Notes: a model not told the origin generated them from the letters alone. A DNA stretch of 64,000 bases from Luidia sarsii (GCA_949987565.1 OX465103.1:7835207-7899206), one strand, 5' to 3'; positions 34,641-50,649 are shown, numbered from the stretch's first letter. Numbers and translations are program-made.

Positions 34641-37600
34641 TACCACATGCCCTCAATCCTACACATTCCTACACTAGGAGTCTAGGACAATAGGATTCTG
34701 TAGGATTTGGGAAGAGTCTTGCTTTAAGCTTTTTCCATCTTACAGTACGTAGTACGTACATGTATGTTCAGGTATAAATATAGGCTTGCTAGGGGTGAGC
34801 ACAGTCTGTCAGTCTGTCTGTCTGGCAGTCTGTCCGTCTGTCCGTCAGTCTGTCTGTGGAAGGTTCAACCACAGGGCATCAGACTGCTCTTAACCACTAC
34901 CCAGGGTTCACTGGATCAGACGTCACTGTAAACATGGCTAATGCATGTGTGCACTGAATAGCACAGTGCATTATATTAAGTAGTTTAAGCAATGAGGTCG
35001 GCCAGAAAAGATTACACGCTTATTGAATTACTGGGCCTGGCTCTTGAACAAGGTTCCGCTTTCACCTGGATATGAATCGGAGCATGAAGAAATGAAACAA
35101 AACAAACCAAAACTGGTCTGCATGAGCTGAATGAAAACAAAACAAGCTTTCAAGCCAAATCAAGCTGATTTGAACCCCACAAAACCAATCCAAATACATA
35201 GTATGAAACTTTCCTTTATCTTTGTTACGTATACAATAAACTCAACCTCCCCCCCCAAAAAAAAAAGAAAAAGAAGAAAGAATAGAAATCCAGAAATGAA
35301 GATATTTCCTGAAAGGTAAATACTGTATTTTTTATCATATCTATCATATCTATCATGTGTATGTACATTGTACACATACATAATCCTGTACACTGCTGTG
35401 CAAAAGTCTGATTGCACCCACTTTTTTATCATCAAAATCAATAAAGAAGTAAATTGATTGAATACGTAACATTCAAGATGGCGGTTTTGCACGTTGAAAA
35501 AAGCTGTCGCGAAATCAACGTCGTCGTGGAGTAAATATGATCATATTTGATTAAAATTAAGACACATGACACAGCTTTGACATTTAATGTGAAATTCAGA
35601 GCATCTTTCTGTGAAACAGGTACTTGTAGGCCTACATGTACATTAATGTGCTGTATAGTGTAGTGTATAGTGTATAGCCTATAAAATATAGTCATTTTGT
35701 TGTCCACAAAAGCAAGGGTTCATGTTAAGGTAAATGCCAACTACAGAAACTGTACATGCATGTAAAAGAGGTTTACAACTGAACCAGGTATTTTTCTTTT
35801 GCGTGCATAGGAAAGATTACTGCAAGTGAGTCATACATGTACCGCCTATGAAAAAACAAATTCTGGGCCTGCAATATACGTACATGTACATGTACTGTAC
35901 ATGAAGTGCACTGCCACTTGCATTTCAAAGAAGAAAAAAAAAAAGGTTGCTCGGTGCCTCAGAAAGAGTCTCCAAAACCCAAAGCACAGCCAGGCCATGG
36001 ACTGATGGAGAGAGCTTGCCGTCCAATGACAAATCACAGAGTCTTTGTGTTGTTTGCAGCAGACAAATGGCAAGGCATTCCTTCACTGCACTCTGTCAAA
36101 GTCACATCCCTCCTCTTCCATTGCCTTCCTCCCTCCCCGGGCTCCGTCCCTCCGTCCCTCTATCCCTCCCTCCCCCCAACTGTCCCGCATTCATGTACTT
36201 TCCACGATAAGTTATGTATGTATCTAGGTCACGCATGCAGTGTGTCTGCATTACCTCATATGTTATCATAATTACGTGTACATGTACATGTTGGTGAGGT
36301 CTACGATGATTTGTACATGCACAAGAAGAATGTGCCTCACTCTGACATACATGTAGACATGTGTACAGAAATAGGCCATCCCATCCCCTCCCCTGACAAA
36401 CAGGCCCCTCATAGAATTTCAATGTCACGCACATGCATGGCCATGGGGGTACTGCACATTCATGTACGTATGCAACCCCTGTCTTTGAGCCTGAATATCA
36501 TTCCTTCTTTTTTTTCTCCTCCACACCAATCGGCGCACATGCCCAAATCTACAGTGATTGACTTTAAAAAACAAACAAAAAAAGCACTATTTATGCGAAA
36601 GTCTTGCGTTTGCCGCAGACTTGATCAAGCAAGTCATTTTGCAAAGTAGATCCCAGCCAAATTAACTGACGTAGCGCAAATCAGCTGAAATCACCTCTCG
36701 ATCGAAGTGTAACCTAGCTAATCTTGTGTGCATGAGGATGAATACTGACAATGTAACATCAGCCCATACCATGTGATCTCCATCCATGTTCATGTACATG
36801 TACACCAGTGCCAGATGTACACACATATACTGTACGTGTAATGCTGACATGAGGTCAGCATGTTATGACAAGTTGTACATTGTAAACCACACATGAGTAA
36901 TTGTTCAATGGTTTCCATGTAGGCATCCTTCCTGCCTATATTCATCAGCAAGCGTCTGTCCGTGGGGATTGCAGGGATATCCTGCTCATTTGCTTGTGTC
37001 ATTGATTCCGTTTTTCCCCTCCCCTCTTTAAAGTGCAGTAGTGCACTGTAGTGTACATGTACATGTATGTACTACACATACGGTACTCATTTTTGTATCG
37101 TTGTGGTTGTGTGGAGACATTGCTTTGTTCTCGTGCACTATAAAACCGAGTGAGAAACGATGTTTCAAAAATGCTCCCATTTCAACCATATTCACTTTCC
37201 TGGGTAAAAATTTGGACTGTATGTCCCTTATATATAACACTTCAATTTCTTACCCTTCACAAATGTTCCTTTTTTGAGTTATTTCCAAATACCAGTTTCA
37301 TGAAAACCGTGTGGAGCTATTGGACTAGGTCTCCACAAGGCACTAGGTCTCCACAAGGCACTAGGTCTCCACAAGGCACTAGATTCGAGCCCAGTGCAAA
37401 TTCATTTCACACAGGGCTACATGGATGTCTGCAGACCTAAGTACTGTAACTTTCAGGACCTATGATGTCGGTACACCACTGCAGAACTACCGTAATCAGT
37501 TGCTACAGTGCATTTGAGTATTCTTAACAAGATTGATTTATCAAAAAGCACTGTACACGTGCACTGCACACATGTGTAAAATATGACTACTGCAAGCTAG

Positions 37601-38929
37601 TTCATTGCCATACACACACATGTCTCCAAAACCTTGGAAGTTGAACTTAATTGCTATTAATCAGTCCATAGTCCGCAATATCTCTCACGCCATCGGTGCT
37701 AGTATGGACGCAAAGTTGATTTCAAATGATTATCAATTTGAGGACCAAATTGTACACTCTGCATTGGGTATAGGACTCACTTCCAGTTCACTTCCAGATA
37801 TCACATTTGTGCACGTGCCTGCATTATCCTGTCCAACACACACACACAATGGGGTTGCACCATGTTGCCATTTGCTTTCAGCCTTGACATGGGTGTCAAT
37901 CTTTCGGTCTAGAATTAGAAAGAACCCTTATCAACATTTCCCCTGTTTCAAGTGGATATGAAAGAGCTTGTTTCCAAACCGAGATAAATGTCATTTCTTA
38001 CCTTTCAATTTAATGCCCTCTTGTCTTCAGTCAATTTAAACCTGATAAATGTGCTGTTTGAGGCATATAATCAAATATACCATTACCACCATGGTAAGGT
38101 AATAGATATGTATACAGTAGCATTTTGGAGATAAGAACCTTGAGCATGGGTGTACATGTATTCAATACTGTGTATGTACAGGTATGTGCCAAGTACAAAA
38201 TGTGCAAAGTTTAGACATACATTAGGCCTACATCATACATGTATATCATCGTGTGTCTTGCAGAAGGGCATATAAAGGCAAAAGAAGGTCACTTAGCGGT
38301 AGGTTTTTTTTTTAATTGCTCATTATTTTCCATTTTGTACGCGCTTCAAGACTTATCTAACCAATAATTTGCTCAATGAATGAGCTTGGTATGCTGTGGA
38401 TGTGCTGGATTGATGTTTCATGAGTCACAAATTGGATTGGGAATTACATGTAGTCTGAAGCACTGGAGCCCATGCATGTGGTGCATCACTTTTACACATG
38501 ATGAAGTGATATCTAGCTAATACATGTAGTGCTCAGATTTCCCTTAAGTGTGAGGTGGCAGGTTGGGAGACAAGGTGGTCCATCAAAGCAGTAGGGTTCA
38601 CCTCACAGTTTAAAATGTGGGGGAAAAGCCTGTCCCAAATGGCAATTTGTTGGCCAATGGTTGACTACTATACACTGTGTACCTACATTAAATACAAACT
38701 TTACATGCACATGTACACTGTAGCTTGGGGTTGCTTTCAATCAAAGAAATTGTCCAATCACATGCAGTTTCTAATCTAAAGAGATTGCCAGTGGATGACA
38801 TCAGCCATTTTTGATTATGTTGATCAATAGTATGGCACACGTACTGTACACTGTACAGTACTGTATCTCAAATTCAGCAATACCAAAATGTGGTCAGCTG
38901 CTGAGTGGCTATAGAACAACTTGAAACAA
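34641..38929 (-). other. FGD intron 1: scattered simple repeats
   Basis: (GTCT)n-like run at 34804-34855; an 18-bp tandem repeat ACTAGGTCTCCACAAGGC, three and a half copies at 37324-37384; many GTACAT runs. 36100-36180 is pyrimidine-rich (CCCTCC). No exon or transposon end recognised. Confidence 0.45.
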
Positions 38930-39250
38930 ATGGCCCAGTTAAATTTCCTCTCGGTTACTTTAACCGAGCCGAATGGTTACTTTTACTGGCCAACCTCTGC
39001 CCAGTAAAAGTGACCAGGTAAGTTTAACCGAGCCGATTAGTCCAATAGAAACGCATCACTCGGTAAAACGTGACTCGGCGTACACGCACTGTGCACAAAT
39101 AATTTTTGCCAGCTCGGTTACTTTAACCATCATCTCGGTTAGATTTAACCGACTCAAAAGTCCAAGTGGGAACGACGGTCAAATCTGACCATTGGAAACT
39201 TAACCATCGTCTCGGTTAATTTTTAGTCCAGTGGAAACGCGTCTAAAGTT
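38930..39250. mobile_element. TIR element, family F, copy 2
   Basis: The interior carries CTCGGTTACTTTAACCGAG, GGCCAACCTCTGCCCAGTAA and ATTAGTCCAATAGAAACGC; it ends TTTAGTCCAGTGGAAACGCG then TCTAAAG. Repeated GGTTAA/TTAACC blocks in both orientations. Confidence 0.65.
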
Positions 39251-40784
39251 AAAAGGCCTACCATTTCAATCCTACATTGTAGGATCAACATTGGCTTTGA
39301 CAATAAAGGTCCTGTAAGATCCAAACATTAGGCCCTCTAACTCTAAGTTTGTATGAAACTCTTCTGTACATAAAAACATGTAATTGAGCTCTTCCTTTTT
39401 AAAAACTACACTGTACAGTGTACACTGAACAATGAAGGTTTCCTTTAAACCACACACCAGACAGTCAATTGTTCATGTGATTTCGTGTACTACCCATTGT
39501 ACGCTGACTATGAACCAATCACAGCCCAGACTTGACCTTGCTGTATTTCCGACTACAACAGCCATTATGTACGCATATCACCCTGTACTGAACTTGCAAA
39601 GTGTTAGTTGATAGGAAAATGCAATAGGACCATTCTTAGTCATGCATGGGACTAAAATAATAAAACACTGATAAGTACTGTGTTATATGTATTTACTCGT
39701 ATTTTTCATATAACTGTATGTACACTGTATACATGTACATGTTCAATTGTATCAGGTGAAAAATTTGCTTGTTATTCTGAGATTGTTTTTAGGGTCAAAT
39801 GTAATATCACATGTGTAACGTCACATGGCAGCATGTTCAAATGAAAGAACTAAATTCATCTTGTAAAGAGCTGTGGTACAATAATTTATTTAAAACGCAT
39901 GCATTATATATATAGATCTATGAGTAAGAAAACAACAATAAATAGGAATAATATCTAACTGGTAGTTTTTATGTATTTAACTTTATTTGATCATGCCTGG
40001 TCAGCGTGTTTTGGTTCACTTTTCAAAGAATTGCCTGTTACATCTGTAAACCAATACAGAAACATGTACATGCTCTTACATGCCTTTCACTGTTTCTTTT
40101 TCTCATTATGATTAATCACACAAAGTTATTGGGCCTCTAGAATACAACCTACTGTGTGTACAAATTTGCATTGGAGAACGCTGGGAAAACACACGCATCT
40201 GTGGGGATTGCCGGTAGCCATATAAGCTCATGGCTCCCATAGACCCAGGTGCAAACTTAAGCCATAGCTAGCTCAGTACCGGTAGCCTTGTTGGACATGG
40301 CCTTACACTCACAGGCAATACCTGGGTTCTCAATCTGAATCTTCTCATATCAGAGCCATATCCTCTTCCGAAGGAACCTCTCTGCATGGTGTTACTGCAA
40401 ACCCTAACCAAACCTAATTATGTCTATCACTGAGCCTTGAGTCTGTCTGCATATAAAGTGAGAGTGATAACAACTGAACTAAACCCCATACCATCATTTA
40501 TTCACTGTGGAACGCGCAGCAAATTCAAAACATCCAAGCCACAATGGGAGAAGATGAGAGCTGGGTTGTCCTCACAAGCACTTACAGTTGCAGTACTAGC
40601 CTCCAAGTACTAACCTCATTGGTACCTAACCTCACAGAATCCAATAGTCTGCAGGTGTTGGATTTTGTAGGGTTGGATATACTGATACATGTGCACCGGT
40701 AATTATGCATTGTTGCATGACTACAGGCCTACAGGAGGTTTGTCCCCAACCCTACAAAATGTCACAATGTGTCAGCTATGGCAT
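39251..40784 (-). other. FGD intron 1, no clear feature
   Basis: 39296-39345 is a degraded PLE 3'-end motif (AAAGGTCCTGTAAGATCC). Otherwise AT-rich DNA with nothing recognised. Confidence 0.45.
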
Positions 40785-41070
40785 GTTCTGGTCAGATGTT
40801 GGAATGTGTGACAGACTGACAGTACATTGGAATATCATTCGTAGGTGGGTGAATTTACCCACAAGCTCTTGGTCATTTTCTGGTCAGGTGTTGAAATGTG
40901 TGGCAGCTAGTGCACTGGCAAAGCATTAAATGGGTGAGTTTACCCAGGAGCTTTTTTTGGTCAGGCATTGGAGTGTGTGGCAGCTCAATGACGCTGCTTT
41001 CATGGGTGCGTTCACCCACAAGCTGTAAGGTCATTTTCTGGTCAATTGTTGGAGTGTGTGGCAGGGTAAT
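40785..41070. repeat. 75-80-bp minisatellite, about 3.5 units
   Basis: Repeats of GGTCATTTTCTGGTCAGGTG, TTGGAGTGTGTGGCAGC and GGGTGAGTTTACCCA, each unit diverged. Confidence 0.8.
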
Positions 41071-41936
41071 GAATCCAACAAAATCCAAGTGTCTCCCTGG
41101 GCCATTGGTACTTAATCCAACAAAATCTAACAAAATTCAGCAACAGTATGCTATCCTTAGGGTATGGTACCTAACCTACATGTAACAAAATCCCCCCCAA
41201 ACTGGTGTTGGATTTGGTGGGGTTAGGGACCATAAGGGTTAAACTTACGTTACGTCACTTTCATTGCATGAAATACACTTTGCACAGTCATCCTGAAACA
41301 CTTTAACCTCGGTCTGCATATACCATTGTTACATACTTTCATGCAGACAGTTGACTCATAGTGAGGTTGGCCAACCTACAGTATGGCCTGAGCTGACCTG
41401 CCCTGACTTCCTTTTGACCTACATGCATGTACAGTGCATGTACGTATGCACATTGTACCTACCTACACCGTGCACAACATTTCAATGACTTTCGGTTGAA
41501 TGAATGAGAAGTGAATAGCGTTGACCTTGAGGAATGAAGAATACTATTCTGAAGAATATCTGGTATGATAGAGTGACTCCCTGCAGTAATATACACCTTT
41601 AAATCTTTCTTTGTTTCAATTTCACTTACAGTCAGTGATGTGTACCAAAAGGGCATACAATTACTATTGTACATGTATGTAGTTCTACAAATCAGGTGAC
41701 AATTAAGACAGCGTTGATTATAATTTGAAAAATTGCACTGTCAGAATGGCGGGACATTATTTATGATTTGATTTGATTTTTGCCAATCCCATCTCCCTAT
41801 CATTCGGTCAGTGCACTTTATTTCATTTAGAAATTATATTTCACAGCCACATCCCTTTTGTCTTGTCCTGTGAATAGTAAGCGAGCACTTGAAAATGGTG
41901 TTCTATTGGTAATCATCAGCAAATGCCAACAGAGTC

Positions 41937-42416
41937 TAAAGCCGTGTCCGCACTGGACTAATTTTTTACCGAGCCCGTGGGTAACATTCCAATGGGTAAA
42001 TCTTCCCGGCGTCCGCACTTGGACTTTTCGACTTGGGTAAACTAACCAAGACGATCGGTAAAACTAACCGACTCATGTACATTGGCATGAACTCTAGGTA
42101 CACAAACACGTTGTTACCGTGCGCCCGCACGAGTCTTGCATACAGTAACGTAATGTGCAGGGCGCCGGATGTGGTTTTTTAACGAGTCGTTTACCAAGAC
42201 GTGGTGTCCGGATTGGACTTATCGACTCGGTTAAACTGACCTGGTCAATTTAACCGGGCAGAAGTTGGTCGGTTAAACTACCCACTGAAGTCGGGTAAGT
42301 TACCTGGGAAGAAAACTGCCAGGGCTGTCCGCACTGGACTTAAAATGGTCAATTTACCCATTTGCTCGGTTAGTTTACCCATTTTAAGTCCAGTGCGGAG
42401 TGCGGACGTGGCTTTA
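41937..42416. mobile_element. TIR element, family F, copy 3 (most complete)
   Basis: Flanked by TA; the left TIR reads AAGCCGTGTCCGCACTGGAC. The right end is AAGTCCAGTGCGG, a 7-bp internal duplication, then ACGTGGCTT. The interior has many GGTTAAACTAACC and GGTCAATTTAACC blocks, and a second inverted pair (GTCCGCACTTGGACTTTTCG / TCCGGATTGGACTTATCGA). Confidence 0.85.
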
Positions 42417-44975
<2,559 letters not shown>

Positions 44976-45957
44976 CTGCCTCCGCTCCCAGCACAAGGGG
45001 ACGTGTACAAAATACACGATGCACAACGGCCACCATTTAGGTTACAGTATACACCGATGCATGCATATTCAACTTAGGAGACTGGCATCCAAATTACATG
45101 TAGAGTAGTTGCGGGCACTGAAGGGGGGAGGGATGGAGATGGAGGTAATATCATTATGCACTAAGAAAACGACAGCTGCAATGTACATGAGGACACGTGT
45201 AAAAGGATTAAACCATGCAGAAAAAAACATGCCATTGTCTTTTGGATATTAATTTTAACCGGGATTTAAATATAAGAGCTGTCTGAATTTGCTTGGGACT
45301 ACTGTAGATGTAACGGAAGTCCAAACCTTAACACTTTGATGGACTGTATCGACAGTAGAGTCATCTGTGAATGTATTTTATTTCATGGGCCATCAAAAGA
45401 ACGCCCCAGACATCGCCTCTGGCTGTTATGGTGTTTGGGGTTTGGGACAATTTTGGATATCATAAGTCATATGCACATTGTCTTATACAATGCCATTATG
45501 CTGTGACATCCTGCCTGTTTGATGTCAATGGTAAAAAAAAAAAACACTTTAAATGGTTGCAGAGTGCAAGCAGGGTAAATGACTGAACAGGCAATAGCCA
45601 ATGTCTACATTATGCAATTACCTGTACATGAATGCACTGTACGTGCCAAACTCAGCATCGTCATACATGTACATGTACAAGCACTGCATGGACAATCCAT
45701 ACCATCACAATCAATGAATTCTGCAATTGGTAACAGCTGAGTAAAAAGCACACTCTATTAGGCTCAGGACATTCCACTCAAGTGCTATGAACAGTTAAAA
45801 TGTAATGTTACAATTGACGCATGTAAAAATACATGTGTAATCAATGCAGAGTGAAACATGAATTAAATGAATATGAATTACTCTACCTGAACGCTGAACC
45901 AGCAAAGGCAGACAGCTAATGTATAGTGCATGATTTCTGGAAAAACTGACTGAAAAA
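44976..45957 (-). other. FGD intron 1, nothing recognised
   Basis: Short GTACAT runs only. Confidence 0.45.
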
Positions 45958-46167
45958 TTTGACTGGACCAAGACTTGAGACCTCTACAGCCGATTTCATG
46001 AAACTAACGCAACATATTGATGCCTTTTCTAAATATTGTTGAAAAGAGTCATTGTGGTGCATTTGTAATTTGCGTAACTTACACAACGTTTCTTAAAATT
46101 GGCTGCAGGTTAAAGAATTCAAACAGCTAGTCCCGGCCTCCCGGGTTTATGTCCCGGTCCAGTCAAA
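45958..46167. mobile_element. Small TIR element, family N
   Basis: TTTGACTGGACC at the left, GGTCCAGTCAAA at the right. The interior has GGCTGCAG and TTTCTTAAAATTGGCTGC, which also occurs near 6715-6740. Confidence 0.55.
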
Positions 46168-46456
46168 CTTTTCTTTGCCATTTTTCAAAAGTATTTTGAG
46201 TATATATAAAACAATGTTGCAAACTGAGTATCAATAGAGTAAGTGGGCACATTTTAAAGAGCTCCAGATCTTGTTCTGAGGCAAACAATTTAAATAAGGA
46301 ACATGAAGAAGTACATACATGTGCAAGTATACAGTTGTTCACATGTACATGTACATGTACACAACTACATGTACTTACGTGGGCGTACATCGCAGTGAAG
46401 AAAACTTTTCATTTTCAGAAGCCAATCGCTGCAGCAATGTCTGTAACAATAGTCTG

Positions 46457-46697
46457 TGGCCGTTTACAAAATGAAGGCTTAGGCTCGGGCTCAGGCTTCG
46501 TCTCCATCTGGCAAAAACCTGAACATCCAGGTTGTGGTTTGTTTCCGAATTTGAAGGTTTGTTGGCTTGATAGGTACAGAGTATTCACCAAAGGCAAACG
46601 CTTGTTTTTAGATGCCTGTGGCTGTGATATTACAACGAGTAAGATAAATAAGACTGAAGCCTAAGCCCGACCATAAGCCTTCATTTCGTAAACGGCC
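46457..46697. mobile_element. TIR element, family E, copy 1
   Basis: GGCCGTTTACAAAATGAAGG, CTTAGGCTCGGGCTCAGGC at the left; the inverted CCTAAGCCCGA, then CCTTCATTTCGTAAACGGCC at the right. TIRs about 45 bp. Confidence 0.8.
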
Positions 46698-46718
46698 TGT
46701 GACTCTGGGATACTAAGC

Positions 46719-46835
46719 CATGTCTGAAATTCTGAATATATTGGCTATGGCTTCAGTTTACACAGGAGTCTATGGAATACACAAAATGGTGGCTAGTCAT
46801 TTTTTTCACAGCCATAGCCAATAAGTTCAGACATG
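46719..46835. mobile_element. Small TIR element, family L
   Basis: CATGTCTGAAATTC ... ATTGGCTATGGC at the left; GCCATAGCCAATAAGTTCAG then ACATG at the right. Related ends at 23.7, 40.2 and 48.5 kb. Confidence 0.6.
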
Positions 46836-47611
46836 CTGTTCAGGAGTGAGGAGAGAGCATAACCATCTACCTCCATGGTACAACCAATGTGTGTCTGAGT
46901 GGCACCCGTGAACTCTCATTTCAGCGCTAATTTACAACTCTTCCATTCATAAAAATAGCCCCCACTGCAGGCATGACATCCCCTTGGCTAGTGGCTCCCC
47001 TTGTCTGGTGTTCTAGTGTAATGTACATACGGTACATGTACTGTACATATGACATACATGTACATACCAATCCTTAATGTGTGGAATGGAAGGATTGCCA
47101 ACCAATTAGAAAGCCTGAAATCCAAGAAACATGAATTAATGATCAAGTCTTGGTGCAGACAAAGGTACATGGATGATGCCTTGCTTCATGATCCAGAAAA
47201 TGTATGCACATGTATGCTAGCCTACAGTACATACATAAATGCTCATTAGCTTACAGTGTCATTTGTAAAGTCCAACAATGTACTGTACATGTACGTAAAT
47301 TTATGTCTATCGAATGTACGTTCTTAGCTGATATCAAATGTAAATGTATGTATTCACCTGTTAATGTAGCAAATACTGTGCATTGAGGAGTACTGTTAGC
47401 ATACAGGTGATCAATCACCAGTGTACAATGTACTGTACACACTGTACATACATGTATGTACATACCTGTAAACATACGTACAGTACATGTATTTACTGTA
47501 CATTCATGTACAGTAAATACAGTAAATGCATGACATGTTCATGAACATGTCATGCAGGCTTGAAGGGTAGTACACATATAGTCGGCCTACAATATATATA
47601 TTTTTTATTTA

Positions 47612-48297
47612 GTGATATTCAAAAATGTTGCAAACTGCTTACTGACTAAAATTACCAAAATGCAAATCTTAAAATTTAGTGGGCCTGACGTTTCGATCCT
47701 AGCAGGACCTTTCTCAAAGGCAGAGTGACAAGGACAACACAGATACATGTACACGAAGGAAGGGGAAGAGAGTGAATAGGACACTGATGAGAAACAAAGG
47801 ACAAAGAGTAAAGCTGGTAGGGTGAGATCAAAGGGAAGGGCAAGGAGTAGGGTAGGGATTAGTGAGAAGATGGGAAAAGATCAAAGAGAGAAGTGTGATG
47901 AAGGGAACACAAAAGAAGGATTATCAGAAAGCTGCATGGTGTTAGTCATTACCCTCCTGGATGTTGAGACCATGTGATTGAATAGTCAGAAGACGCTTCA
48001 TCCACATTTTCTCACGGCTTAGACGGACAGCATTACTACGGTGACCAAGGGATTCTATGCCAAGTACACTCATATCTGATACGAATGATCAGGGAGATTG
48101 AAGTAATACCCAACAGGGCTGTCCATTTTACCGGTTTTGATTGTAGACCTATGGCCATAGATACATTTTTTGAGGGTGTTTTTTGTCTCGCCAACATACT
48201 GAACATTACAAACTCTACATGAGATAATAGGTATATGATATTTGAGGTAGTGCATGTGATAGAGCCATAGGTCGTGTGGGTAGTTCCAGAAGATTGA
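47612..48297 (-). mobile_element. Penelope-like element, 5'-truncated, with 14-bp TSD
   Basis: On the minus strand the 5' part encodes the end of a GIY-YIG endonuclease: a cysteine pair C..C, then VQYVGETKNTL and GHRSTIKTGK, then PVGYYFNLPDHS. A one-base deletion breaks the frame near 48083; a second frame gives SDMSVLGIESLGHRSNAVRL, REKMWMKRLL and HGLNIQEGND, then stop. This is the C-terminal layout of PLE polyproteins. The 3' UTR follows, then the hammerhead-like motif (47683-47721) and the tail TTGCAACATTTTTGAATATCAC. ATATTTTTTATTTA flanks both sides (47598-47611, 48298-48311). Confidence 0.9.
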
Positions 48298-48311
48298 ATA
48301 TTTTTTATTTA

Positions 48312-49437
48312 CACGATTTATTTTCTAAATATTTGAAAATGGCCGTCACAGGCAGTTTCAAAGGGGTACAGGAAATAAGGGGATACATTGCGTACACATG
48401 ATGTGACATGCATTATGTATACATGTACTGTACATGTATTCAGGTTGTGCATGTACATGGCTGGGAAAAAATGACTTGTGGCTAAGCGTATAGGTAATCC
48501 CCCATAGACCTGTGTGCATTTTGTTTTCAGCCATAGCTCGAACCAATGTTAGTTAGTACAGTAGTTATGGAACAATGCCAATGGGAACTACTGTAGGCCC
48601 TATTATAGTCCTTGCTTATCTGAGGAGCACTTGTTTTTTCTTATAGAAAATTCCCCCAAATCAGGCCCCAATTATTTTTGCTATGCACAACGTGCATGTT
48701 GGATATCGATGACTATTAGTCAGAATCAGATGCAGTGAACCACATTTTCCTGCGAATCAAATCCGTGCAGAGGAAACGTGGAGGATATCAAACACACAAT
48801 CTGGTTGCAGGTAAAACAGCTGTATAGCATGCATAAAGCCACAATAAAACAATGGCACCTTCAATCCACCAACCTTCTGTACATCATGTATCAACCTTCA
48901 CACAGCTATAATCTCTGAAATGCAAGGGCCATCTGTCATATTGCATCTATAACACGGATATTAACTTCACTCCAAATTAACTTGCATTGATTAATAAAAG
49001 TGTATTCGGCAGAATTAAGTATTAAAAAAAAGAGGCCTTGTCACAAATGGCCCAATTTCACAGGCATTTGGAGGTTTTTGTGAGTTGCCTTTACAATTAC
49101 ATGGTGTACAACTGTACATGTTTGAACAAATATTGCTCTGTGATGAGCTGTTTTTTCCCAAAATAATTCCCCTCACTGGTAAAAGGCTATCAACTTCAAG
49201 TGGTATCATTAGTCTAGTCCTGACACTGAATGAACTGTCTAAATACTGCAAACATACACTGTAGTTGCTTGCAGAAGAAGCATTAGGCTTGAACACTTTC
49301 CAAGGTAGGGGTATTATTCGCCATTTTAGCCAATTAAATTAGTAAAAGACAGGCCGTATGGTGCTGACTGGTGGTCACTGGCAGTTATAACATAATAACA
49401 AAATGCTGTAAAAATGTGAATGATTATTCAGATTTTT
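48312..49437 (-). other. FGD intron 1, no feature found
   Basis: Remnant of a family L end near 48475-48545 (GCCATAGCTCGAAC). Nothing else recognised. Confidence 0.45.
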
Positions 49438-49550
49438 GCCTTTGAGAAAGGCCCTGCTGGGATCGAAACATCAGGCCCTCCAAATTTTGATATTCGCCTT
49501 ATGGTCATTTTAGTCTGTAAGCAGTTTGCAACATTTTTGCATATTACTGA
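49438..49550 (+). mobile_element. PLE 3'-end fragment with hammerhead-like motif
   Basis: GCCTTTGAGAAAGGCCCTGC, TGGGATCGAAACATCAGGC, then the tail AGCAGTTTGCAACATTTTTG to CATATTACT. GAAACATC instead of GAAACGTC. Confidence 0.8.
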
Positions 49551-49649
49551 AATTTGCAGGACAAATATTGTCCTGCTTACAATAAATGAATAAAACTGCA
49601 TGTAATTTATTATTACAAGTGATTACCGGTAGTAATTCAAGTCTTCTAC

Positions 49650-50300
49650 TAGAACTACAGAAGTAAGTAGTACTGATTAATTTAAATACTATTTAGTAGT
49701 ACATGTACTAAGTACTAACTACTACTCTACTAACTTGTTTCAGTACAGTGGGTGTAGTACATGTACTACATCATACATGTACTGTACTACAGTAGTAGTA
49801 CTACTAGTAGTAGTAGTAGTCCAGTACTGTACTAGTACTAGTAGAGCACATGTACATGTACACAAATGTACATACAAATGTACATGTACATGTACATGTA
49901 CTACTAGTTAGTAGTAGTATAGCTCCATGGTTAAGTACTACCACTTGTAGTACTACTACAGTACTAGTACTACTACTACTTGTAGTTGTAATACTAGTAC
50001 TACTACTAATAGTACTAGTACTAATGAGTAGTAGTACTAGAAGTAGTAGTACTACTACTGTTCTAAGTATACAAGTACATGTACATGTCGTTTATGTAAA
50101 CTAGTTGTAGTACTTTTGACTGTACTACATTGTATTACTTATTACTTTTATTAGTAATATTTATTAGTACATGTACCAATGACAGGTGCACGTACAGTAC
50201 TATTATTTACTTACTACTTAGTACTTACTATACTAGTACTAGTAATATTACTATAGTATTACTATTTTTAGTAGTATATTACTAGTACTGCCTACTGGCA
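49650..50300. repeat. TAGTAC/GTACTA low-complexity palindromic region
   Basis: Dense ACTAGTACTACTAGTAGTAG-type sequence mixed with GTACATGTAC. Many overlapping self-complementary 6- to 12-mers. Lies within 400 bp downstream of the FGD exon 1 donor. Confidence 0.9.
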
Positions 50301-50639
50301 CTAGTGCCAGTGGTATACCTGCCTGATGGCTGATGTTCAGATGTATGCTGAATTTCTGAACATATGTTCAGTTTTCAAATATTTTAACTCCTCAAGTCCT
50401 CAACTTAATCTCAGACTGGCATTTAGACATTGGTCAAAGAAGAAAAGTATGGATGGTACATAACTACATATATACACGCGGTATGATCGGGTAGTGATTT
50501 CCGCCTGTCCTTGCTCTATGAATGGAGGATGGTAAGATACACGTACGCTATATCATAATGCTAACGCATATTAATAACAGGCAATAAGCTGAGTGGGAAA
50601 AGATTTACCAATCTGGATCAGCAGTTCTCAAGAACCTAC

Positions 50640-50649
50640 CTGAAATCAT
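50640..50649 (-). CDS. FGD6: FGD6-like exon 1, coding part (M-I-S-G...)
   Basis: On the minus strand, AAG-ATG-ATT-TCA-G is followed by the donor GTAGGT (GT at 50639-50638). The ATG has A at -3 and an in-frame TGA four codons upstream. The single leftover G joins the GC at the start of the 6625 exon to make Gly, giving M-I-S-G-G-T-S-A-P and then KKPVIAPKP. FGD6 proteins also start with a very short leader before a KKPP.APKP motif, so the match in length and phase is strong indirect evidence. The ATG 13 nt further upstream (50662-50660) is in another frame and cannot be the main start. The join spans 44 kb and needs transcript support. Confidence 0.62.
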
